Shown here in pieces: positions 15,445 through 22,214 of a DNA stretch of 43,782 bases. Every line of letters starts with the position of its first letter. Within the stretch, counting starts at the first letter, position 1. The stretch spans positions 1 through 43,782 of the forward strand of contig JAKPHK010000117.1 in assembly GCA_029550345.1 (NCBI GenBank), written 5' to 3'. Source of the stretch: Pseudomonadota bacterium (GTDB taxonomy: Bacteria > Pseudomonadota > Alphaproteobacteria > Sphingomonadales > Sphingomonadaceae). The position numbers and the translations under genes were made by a program. The notes below the pieces were generated by a model that had not been told where the DNA came from, searched no databases, and saw nothing but the letters and a program-made list of their open reading frames with translations.

Positions 15445-17679
15445 ATGGCTTCGCACCCGGCCGATCCCGGCATAACGATCCCCTCGCAGGCCTCGGTCAC
15501 GCTCGACCATCTTGGCGATGAAGAAATTTTCGGCGAAGGCCGCAAGCCGGGGATCGACCTGCGTTATGTGATCGCGGCGATCAGGGCCAACCTGGTTGTG
15601 ATCGTGGCGATCATTGCCGTTGCCCTGGCGCTTGGCCTGGTGACAACACTGCTCGACACCAAACGCTATACCGCCAATGCCTCGGTCCAGATCAACGATC
15701 AGTCGCAGCGGGTGCTTGGCGATGCCGGGGGAACCGCGGAAGAGCTGACCGGCAACGGCTGGGATACCGACCGTTTCCTGCAAACCCAGGTTGATGTCCT
15801 CAAAAGCAGGGCGCTGGCGATGCGGGTGATGCAGAAGCTGCACCTGCAGGGCAATGCCCGCTTTTACGAGCAGATGGGGATCCAGCCGCCCTCCGCAAAT
15901 GTGGGAGAGGTCGCGCTGCGCGAACTGACGATCGGCCTGCTGCGCGGCAATATGCAGGTCCGCCTGCCGCGCAATTCGCGGATCACCACGATTTCGTTTG
16001 AAAGCACCGATCCGGCGATGTCGGCCCAGGTCGCCAACGCCTTTGCCGAGGAATTCATCCAGGCATCGCTTCAGCAGCGCTATGATTCGTCTTCTTACGC
16101 CCGCAATTTCGTTGCCGGCCAGCTGGACGACGCGAAGGCAAAGCTTGAGGCATCAGAGCGCAATCTCAACACCTACGCCCGCCAGGCGGGCCTGATCCGG
16201 GCCCGCGATGTCGGCTCCAGCAAGGATGGGGAATCCGGAACCGGGGCATCAAGCGTAACCACGGCCAGCCTGCTCCAGTTGAACGCTGCTGCCTCGCAGG
16301 CCCATGCCAACCGGATCGCGGCTGAGGCAAAGCTGCGGGCGCTGGGCTCAAAGTCGCCGCTGGCCGATCGCGATGCGCTGAGCAATCCGGCGGTCCAGCA
16401 GCTCTTTACCCAGCGCGCTGAGGTTGAAGCCAAGCTGCAGGACGAACTGACCCGCCATCTTGATGGCCACCCCACGGTTCGCCAGCTCAAGGCCCAGCTC
16501 GATGCGATCGACCGGCAGCTCAACTTGGCGGCCCAGAATGTCCGCAGCGCCGCCCGCGCCGAATATGAAGCCGCCGTCACCACCGAACGTCAGCTTCAGG
16601 CCCAGGTCAATGCGCTCAAGTCCGATACCCTGGCCGAGCAGGACCGCTCGGTGCAGTACAACCTGCTGGCGCGCGAGGCCGATACCAACCGCGCGCTCTA
16701 TGACGGGCTGCTGCAGCGCTACAAGGAGCTGAACGCCACGGCCGGAATCAGCGCCAGCAACATCGCGATCATCGACCGGGCCGAACCGCCCTCGGCGCCG
16801 TCCTCGCCGAACCTGATGAAGAACCTGGCAATTGCGCTGCTGGCCGGGCTTGGCCTCGCCGCGATCACCACCTTCCTGCGCAACCAGTTCGACGATACCG
16901 TTCGTGTGCCCGAAGATGTCGAGCACAAGCTGGAACTGCCGCTGCTCGGCGTTATTCCGCGCGCGAGAGAAGCCGATCCCGATGTGGAACTGGCCGATCC
17001 CAAGTCGCCAGTGTCCGAAGGTTACAACTCGCTGCGCGGTTCGCTGCTCTATTCGACCAGCCATGGCTTGCCCAAATCGATGCTGGTCACCAGCTCGCAG
17101 CCCTCCGAAGGCAAGACAACGACCAGCTTCGCGATCGCCCAGGGCCTGGCCCGGATGGGACGCAGCGTATTGCTGATCGACGTCGATCTGCGGCGACCTT
17201 CGCTCCATCGGCGGCTCTCGCTCGACAACGAAAAGGGTATGTCAACCCTGCTGACCCTGCAGGACAACATCGAACACGTCGTGCACAAGAGCGCGCAGGA
17301 CGGGCTAGACGTCATTACCTCGGGCCCGATCCCGCCCAGCCCGACCGAGCTGATCGCCTCGACCCGGATGGAAGAGCTGATCGAGGAACTGACCGCGCGT
17401 TACGACGTGGTGATCTTCGATAGCCCGCCGATCCTGGGTCTGGCCGATGCGCCTTTGATGTCGGCGCTGGTCGATGGCGTGGTCTTCATCATCGAATCCG
17501 AACGGGCCCGGCGCGGTTCGCTCAAGGCTTCGCTGCGGCGCCTGCGCACGATGCGGCCGATGCTGTTGGGTGCGGTGCTGACCATGTTCGATCCGTCAAA
17601 GGCGGGGCATCGCTATTCCGAATATTACGGGTACGAATACTATACCTACACCCCCTCTTCGGAAAAGCTGAAGGGCTGA
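15445..17679 (+). CDS. Chain-length regulator / BY-kinase fusion (Wzc/ExoP-like)
   Basis: A 744-residue polysaccharide co-polymerase with fused tyrosine autokinase. A Wzz domain begins after the first membrane helix (about 48-68), followed by a long coiled periplasmic part, the GNVR-type region (SVQYNLLAREADTNRALYDGLLQRYKEL), the second helix (about 457-478) and a cytoplasmic kinase with Walker A (SQPSEGKTTT, about 551-560), Walker A' (LLIDVDLRRP) and Walker B (VVIFDSPP). The tail RYSEYYGYEYYTYT has seven tyrosines as phospho-acceptors. I chose ATG at 15445, which follows GAGGGCGG; an in-frame ATG at 15412 would overlap the OPX gene and lacks a ribosome site. Confidence 0.93.
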   Translation: MASHPADPGITIPSQASVTLDHLGDEEIFGEGRKPGIDLRYVIAAIRANLVVIVAIIAVALALGLVTTLLDTKRYTANASVQINDQSQRVLGDAGGTAEELTGNGWDTDRFLQTQVDVLKSRALAMRVMQKLHLQGNARFYEQMGIQPPSANVGEVALRELTIGLLRGNMQVRLPRNSRITTISFESTDPAMSAQVANAFAEEFIQASLQQRYDSSSYARNFVAGQLDDAKAKLEASERNLNTYARQAGLIRARDVGSSKDGESGTGASSVTTASLLQLNAAASQAHANRIAAEAKLRALGSKSPLADRDALSNPAVQQLFTQRAEVEAKLQDELTRHLDGHPTVRQLKAQLDAIDRQLNLAAQNVRSAARAEYEAAVTTERQLQAQVNALKSDTLAEQDRSVQYNLLAREADTNRALYDGLLQRYKELNATAGISASNIAIIDRAEPPSAPSSPNLMKNLAIALLAGLGLAAITTFLRNQFDDTVRVPEDVEHKLELPLLGVIPRAREADPDVELADPKSPVSEGYNSLRGSLLYSTSHGLPKSMLVTSSQPSEGKTTTSFAIAQGLARMGRSVLLIDVDLRRPSLHRRLSLDNEKGMSTLLTLQDNIEHVVHKSAQDGLDVITSGPIPPSPTELIASTRMEELIEELTARYDVVIFDSPPILGLADAPLMSALVDGVVFIIESERARRGSLKASLRRLRTMRPMLLGAVLTMFDPSKAGHRYSEYYGYEYYTYTPSSEKLKG

Positions 17680-17680
17680 T

Positions 17681-18847
17681 ATGCCGCGCGCTTCCGCCCT
17701 CCGTCTGGTGGCGATCGGCGGAGTGCTGGCCTTTGCCGCTCTGGCTCTGGCGAATGGTTTTGACCGCGCCTCGGCGCAGCGCCCTGCGCTTGCCGTCTAT
17801 GTGCCGGCGCCGTTCAAGGCCCAGGCCTGGCGGGTTGAATCCGCTCGCGCGCTGGAAGCCGGGGACAAGGACGATGCAACCGCGGCGGCGCGCGCGGCGG
17901 TTCTGGCCGATCCGGTCGATCCGCGTTCGACCGCGCTGCTCGGTGCCGCGCAGTTGGCCGCCGGTGAACGGGTCAAGGCCGATCGCTCATTCCGGATTGC
18001 CGCGCGGTTCGGCTGGCGCGATCCGCTGACCCAACTCTATTTCATGAATGCCGCGCTGAATGCCGGTGAGCCGCGCCTTGCCGCGCTGAGGCTCGATGCG
18101 GTGTTGCGCCAGGCGCCCAACTTTCCGGTCCGCGATATGCTGCTGGCACAGTTCCTGGGCAGTGCCGATGCCCGCGCTGCCCTGGCCGAGCGGCTCGCCC
18201 TGCGTCCGGCCTGGACATTTGCCTTTCTCAACCACGCCAGCCAGCTTCCCCTGCCGGAGCAGCAGGCCCGGGCCGGGATTGTCGCCGGAATGAACCCGCC
18301 GTGGGGCTGCGATGTTGTTGCCCCGCTGGTTACCCGGCTGGTGCTGAGCGGCGCGGCGGGCGATGCACACCAGCTGTGGCGGGCGCAATGTCCGGCCGCT
18401 GCGGAATTGGTCGCCGACCCGCATTTCGCGGCCCTGCCGACAGGCCGCGCTGCGATCGCCTTTGAATGGAACCTGGCCGCCAGCGGCGATGTTTCGGCGA
18501 TGCGGTCTGCCGTCGGCGGCGAGCCGGGCCTGACCGTCAGTGCCAGCGGTCCGGTGCCGCAACCGGTGGCCTGGCAAATGCTGGTGCTGAAGCCGGGCCG
18601 CTACCGGATTGGCTGGACTGCACTGGCGGGCGATGGCTCGGCCGCACCGGGCATCGGGGCGGCGCTCACCTGCGGCCCGGCTGATCGCAACCTGATCGCG
18701 GCGGGGCCTGCGCCGACCGGCGGCAAAGGCCGGTTCGCGGCAGAGGTCAGCGTCGATGCCAGCTGCCCGGCCCGCTATCTGGTGTTCTGGCAGACGCCCG
18801 GCCCAGGCGAAGCCCGGATTGACGACGTGACGCTCGCTCCGCTCTAA
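17681..18847 (+). CDS. EPS-cluster protein of unknown function, TPR-like
   Basis: A 388-residue exported or membrane-anchored protein. It has an N-terminal hydrophobic segment (LRLVAIGGVLAFAALALANGF), then helical repeats rich in Ala/Leu that resemble tetratricopeptides (ARALEAGDKDDATAAARAAVLADPVDPRSTALLGAAQLAAGERVKADRSF), and a C-terminal beta-rich part (WQMLVLKPGRYRIGWTALAG...RYLVFWQTPGPGEARIDDVTLAPL) that looks like a carbohydrate-binding or jelly-roll domain. No catalytic motif is seen. The ATG lies one base beyond the kinase stop, so it belongs to the exopolysaccharide operon and may be a periplasmic scaffold. It is convergent with the acyl-CoA dehydrogenase gene. Confidence 0.72.
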   Translation: MPRASALRLVAIGGVLAFAALALANGFDRASAQRPALAVYVPAPFKAQAWRVESARALEAGDKDDATAAARAAVLADPVDPRSTALLGAAQLAAGERVKADRSFRIAARFGWRDPLTQLYFMNAALNAGEPRLAALRLDAVLRQAPNFPVRDMLLAQFLGSADARAALAERLALRPAWTFAFLNHASQLPLPEQQARAGIVAGMNPPWGCDVVAPLVTRLVLSGAAGDAHQLWRAQCPAAAELVADPHFAALPTGRAAIAFEWNLAASGDVSAMRSAVGGEPGLTVSASGPVPQPVAWQMLVLKPGRYRIGWTALAGDGSAAPGIGAALTCGPADRNLIAAGPAPTGGKGRFAAEVSVDASCPARYLVFWQTPGPGEARIDDVTLAPL

Positions 18848-18856
18848 GCCCCGAGC

Positions 18857-20143
18857 CTAGGCGAACAGCGCCCGTTTCGGGCCGAGATAGCCGAACAGAT
18901 AGGCGCCCACTTTCCGCATCTGGATTTCTTCTGCCCCTTCGGTGATGCGATAGCGGCGGTGATGGCGATAGATGTGCTCGAACGGCTTGTGGCGCGAATA
19001 GCCAATCCCGCCGTGCACCTGCATCGCCCGGTCTGCTGCCTCGCACACCAGCCGGTTGGCGTAGTAATTGCACATCGAAATCTTGTCCGAGAGCTTGTGC
19101 TCGATTTCCTTGTGGGGAAGCTGGTCCATCTCCCAGGCCGTCTTGTAGATCAGCGCGCGCAGCATCTCGCACTGGGTCGCCAGCTCGACCAGCGGAAACT
19201 GGATGCCCTGGTTACGGGCCAGTTCCTGTCCGAACGGTTTGCGTTCACGCGCGTATTTGACCGCTTCCTCAACGCAATAGGTCGCCGCACCGAGTGAGCT
19301 GGCGGCCTGCCGGATCCGGTTCTGGTGGACGAACGACTGGGCAATCGACAGGCCTCCATCAACCGGGCCAAGAACCGCGCTGTCCGGCACCCAGCAGTTT
19401 TCGAAATGCATCCGCGGATGGTCGGTCGGCATATTGAAGGTCCACAGGTATTCATCAACCACCATGCCGGGGGTGCCGGTCGGCACCAGCAGGCAGGTGA
19501 TTCCCCGGGCATCGCCGGGATTGCCACTGGTCCGGACAAAGGCAGCGCAATGGGTGGCAACGTGCATCCCGGTGATCCACATCTTTTCGCCATCGATCCG
19601 CCAACCGGAAACGCCATTGCGGGTTTCGCGTGACGCGCGGGTTTCCATGTGGGTGGCGTCCGATCCATGATGCGGTTCGGTCAGTCCGAAGGCGACTCGC
19701 CGTTCACGCGCGAAGCCGCCCCGGATGAATTCATCCTGCTGTTCCGCCGTCCCGAAATGTTCGAACATGGCGACGAAGGGGAAGTTGCCGACGATCGAAT
19801 GCTCGTTTTGCAGATCGTTGTGCAAACCCAGGCCCATCTGGGTAAAGCGATCGCGGATCACCGCCATCCACAGGTTCGAACCGTCCTTGCCGCCGTACTT
19901 CTTCGGGGCGGAAAAGCGCCAGTGCCCGGCCCGGTCCGCACGGAGCGAGGCTTCGCGCAGCAGCGCTTCCCACTCATGCCGGGGAAGGCCGCCGTTTTCG
20001 AAATCGGTTCGCGCCCATTCGCGGCGGTGATCGAAGAAGCGGATATTGTCATCGGCCTGTTCAAGCGGGCGGATTTCCCGTTTGATGAACGCATCGAGTT
20101 CGGCGAGGTAGGCGATCAGGTCCTGGGGGAGAGCGAAATCCAT
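18857..20143 (-). CDS. Acyl-CoA dehydrogenase (ACAD10/11-like)
   Basis: A 428-residue flavoprotein dehydrogenase of the long ACAD10/11-like branch. Typical motifs are AFGLTEPHHGSDATHMETRA (flavin and substrate site), GEKMWITGMHVATHC, the QVHGGIGYSRHKPFEHIYRHHR helix and ITEGAEEIQMRKV, in which E402 occupies the position of the catalytic glutamate of medium-chain enzymes. It would introduce the alpha-beta double bond in an acyl-CoA. It directly follows the APH-DUF6285 gene (one base between stop and start), matching the fused kinase-dehydrogenase of mammalian ACAD10/11, which act on 4-hydroxy acids; that substrate is an inference here. Confidence 0.92.
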   Translation of the reverse strand: MDFALPQDLIAYLAELDAFIKREIRPLEQADDNIRFFDHRREWARTDFENGGLPRHEWEALLREASLRADRAGHWRFSAPKKYGGKDGSNLWMAVIRDRFTQMGLGLHNDLQNEHSIVGNFPFVAMFEHFGTAEQQDEFIRGGFARERRVAFGLTEPHHGSDATHMETRASRETRNGVSGWRIDGEKMWITGMHVATHCAAFVRTSGNPGDARGITCLLVPTGTPGMVVDEYLWTFNMPTDHPRMHFENCWVPDSAVLGPVDGGLSIAQSFVHQNRIRQAASSLGAATYCVEEAVKYARERKPFGQELARNQGIQFPLVELATQCEMLRALIYKTAWEMDQLPHKEIEHKLSDKISMCNYYANRLVCEAADRAMQVHGGIGYSRHKPFEHIYRHHRRYRITEGAEEIQMRKVGAYLFGYLGPKRALFA

Positions 20144-20144
20144 T

Positions 20145-21476
20145 TCAGTTACCTTCCCATTGCGCCCGGGCCTGAGCCAGAGCGGGATATTTCGGCATAT
20201 CCGCAGTCAGTTTGTCGAGCGCCATCCGGCGCAGGCGCACGAGGACACCGGGGGTGGAAAGGTCCTGTCGCCCTTCCAGCAGATCCTGCGCCAGCGCCGC
20301 ATCGGTTGCGACCGGGTGCTGCTCGATCTCGCGGGCGACGATTCCCAGGGCATTGCGGGCCACGGCCAGATCAAACTTGCCCCGACCGGCAACAAGCGGC
20401 TTGATATCCTGCGCCAGCCATTCGGAAATCGCCGTCAGGATTTCCGGGGCGCTCGGCTCCCCGGTGCCGGGTACGGCCGGGCCGGGCGAGGCGGGTAGCG
20501 GGCGGGCACGCTCGGCCTCGGGTGCCTGATCCTCAAGGAGCAGCAGCAGGTCGAGCTCCTGCTCGGCGGTGCGGCGGGCGATGACCACCCGTTCGACCGA
20601 ACGATCCTGTCCCGCGCGCCAGTATCCGCCCATTCGCAGACAGCCCAGCGCCCACCACAGTGTGCGGTAGATCATCCAGAAGCGAAAGCGGGCGGGCTCA
20701 AACCGCGCTCCGCCAGCCTGCTCATAGGCGGCGGCCAGCGCTTCGATCGAAGTCAGTCCATAGGCCGGGCGGTCTGGTCGGGAAAAGCGCCAGACCATCA
20801 TGCAACCGAAGGCCAGATCCTCGTGCCAGTCGCCAAGGTGGGCAAGCTCCCAGTCGAGCACGCCAGTCAGGCGGCCATGCTCGAACATCAGGTTCCCAAG
20901 CCGGAAATCGCCATGGACCAGGCAGGGTTGGATGGCGGGCGGGATATTGGCTTCCAGCCAGCGCAGTGCCAGCGCCAGGATCGGCCGGTCGCCGCCGTAA
21001 TCCAGAAACCGCTTGCGCAATTCCGCCAGCGCTTGTGCGGTATCAAGCACGGGAACCGGCAGTCCGCCGCAATCGGTGGCATGGGTGGCAACCAGCTGGC
21101 GGGCAATGTCGGCGATTGCGGATACCGGATCGGCTTCGGCAAGGAAGGATACGGGATCGGGCGATCCGGCGATTGCCCGCATGACATAGCCCGAACCAAT
21201 CCCATCGGCTGGGCCCAGCTCCACCAGCACCTGCGGGGCCAGTACCCCCGCCGCATGGGCCCGGCGGATCAGCGCGGCTTCACCGGCATGGTCCATCGGT
21301 CGGCCGACCATCATGTCCAGACTGGGCGCGCGGCGCAGGACGCAGGCTTCGTCGCCCGACGAAAAGCGCCAGCTTTCCATGTTGGCGCCGCCCGACAGCC
21401 GCTCAAGCCCGGTCGGCGAGGGAAGGCCGATCCGCCTGAGGGCCGTGGCCAGACCTTCGGCCAGGGTTTGGTTCAA
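20145..21476 (-). CDS. APH-type phosphotransferase fused to DUF6285
   Basis: A 443-residue protein. Residues 1 to about 315 form an aminoglycoside-phosphotransferase-like kinase with LSGGANMESWRF, the catalytic loop HGDFRLGN (188-195; D190, N195) and DWE (208-210; D208 for magnesium). A Pro-rich linker (about 316-341) joins a helical DUF6285 domain (about 342-443; PEILTAISEWLAQDIKP). In many bacteria DUF6285 is a separate gene beside such kinases, so this is a natural fusion. It probably phosphorylates a hydroxyacyl-CoA for the adjacent dehydrogenase, not an antibiotic. The start is TTG at 21476 with GGGAG seven bases upstream; an ATG four bases earlier is out of frame. Confidence 0.85.
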   Translation of the reverse strand: MNQTLAEGLATALRRIGLPSPTGLERLSGGANMESWRFSSGDEACVLRRAPSLDMMVGRPMDHAGEAALIRRAHAAGVLAPQVLVELGPADGIGSGYVMRAIAGSPDPVSFLAEADPVSAIADIARQLVATHATDCGGLPVPVLDTAQALAELRKRFLDYGGDRPILALALRWLEANIPPAIQPCLVHGDFRLGNLMFEHGRLTGVLDWELAHLGDWHEDLAFGCMMVWRFSRPDRPAYGLTSIEALAAAYEQAGGARFEPARFRFWMIYRTLWWALGCLRMGGYWRAGQDRSVERVVIARRTAEQELDLLLLLEDQAPEAERARPLPASPGPAVPGTGEPSAPEILTAISEWLAQDIKPLVAGRGKFDLAVARNALGIVAREIEQHPVATDAALAQDLLEGRQDLSTPGVLVRLRRMALDKLTADMPKYPALAQARAQWEGN

Positions 21477-21568
21477 CCATGCTCTCCCACCGGCACCAAG
21501 GCCGGTTGGTGGAGAGAATTAATCGAACGATTAAACAAGATCAAGGATTGCGCGCAACCCTTACAACG

Positions 21569-21598
21569 AAAAGGGGCGCAAGGTTGCCCCTGCGCCCC
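21569..21598 (-). terminator. Rho-independent terminator of the Ala-rich lipoprotein gene
   Basis: On the minus strand an eight-base stem GGGGCGCA/TGCGCCCC (21573-21580 with 21591-21598) is followed by TTTT (21569-21572). It lies about 30 bp past the stop at 21626 and before the TTG start of the APH gene, separating the two units. A second small hairpin, TTGTCC-GGA-GGACAA, sits between the stop and this terminator. Confidence 0.75.
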
Positions 21599-21625
21599 GA
21601 TCCGTTTGTCCGGAGGACAAGAAGG

Positions 21626-21919
21626 TTACATGGCCTTCTTGGCTTCTTCGGCGACAGCCTTGGCTTCTTCAGCGGCGGCTTCAACCTTATCCGCGCCTTC
21701 GGCGGCGGCGGTCTGCACGGCATCAGCACCGGTCTTGGCGGCGTCGGCCACCTTGTCGGCGCCGTCAGCGGCGGTCGAAGCGGCGTCGGTGGCAGCGTCG
21801 GTCATTTCAACGGCAGCGTCCGAAGCCATGGCAGCGGCATCTTCCTTGCCTTCCTTCGAGCAAGCCGAAAGGGCGAGAGCAGCGCTGGCGGCAGCGGCAA
21901 CAAGAACGATCTTACGCAT
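21626..21919 (-). CDS. Alanine-rich small lipoprotein
   Basis: A 97-residue lipoprotein with lipobox LSAC and lipidated C20 after a clear signal sequence (MRKIVLVAAAASAALALSAC). The mature part is about half alanine with repeating acidic and lysine pairs (ADKVADAAKTGADAVQTAAAEGADKVEAAAEEAKAVAEEAKKAM), predicted as one long amphipathic helix like LEA or apolipoprotein repeats; it carries no other cysteine. It may coat or crosslink the envelope, like entericidin or Lpp-type proteins, but no function is established. ATG at 21919 follows AAGGA, and a strong terminator follows the gene, so it is a monocistronic unit. Confidence 0.8.
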   Translation of the reverse strand: MRKIVLVAAAASAALALSACSKEGKEDAAAMASDAAVEMTDAATDAASTAADGADKVADAAKTGADAVQTAAAEGADKVEAAAEEAKAVAEEAKKAM

Positions 21920-22214
21920 GAATTCAATTCCTTAACAGCGAGTGGACCACGTACGATCGCCCTTACGAAATGTGCCTGCGACCGCACGGAAAGACTACCA
22001 ATGCGGTAGACTTCGGGGCGTCATTTAGTGCCCTTGCCCCCCCTATGCAAGCACTTGTCGAATCGGGCCACGCAACTGGCGCAATTCCGCCATTTTCGAT
22101 TTGTTAGGCATGGAATCCGTGCCTGTCAGGTCGTACCTGTGTGGCCCGTCTGAGTGATTCGATGCCATGCTCCGGGGCCTTACCCTGCGCCGCCGGGCCT
22201 GCTAGTCAGGGCCA

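Noticed and set aside
20145..21476. Antibiotic resistance (aminoglycoside phosphotransferase)
   Set aside because: The kinase has the APH fold but sits beside an acyl-CoA dehydrogenase and carries DUF6285, the pattern of ACAD10/11-type metabolism rather than drug resistance.
21604..21621. TTGTCC-GGA-GGACAA as a separate terminator
   Set aside because: It has no T-run and lies just ahead of the stronger terminator at 21569-21598, which better explains the gene end.
22107..22139. Two small palindromes before polA as regulatory sites
   Set aside because: They are short (seven and five pairs), lack a recognisable operator pattern and are no better than chance in GC-rich DNA.
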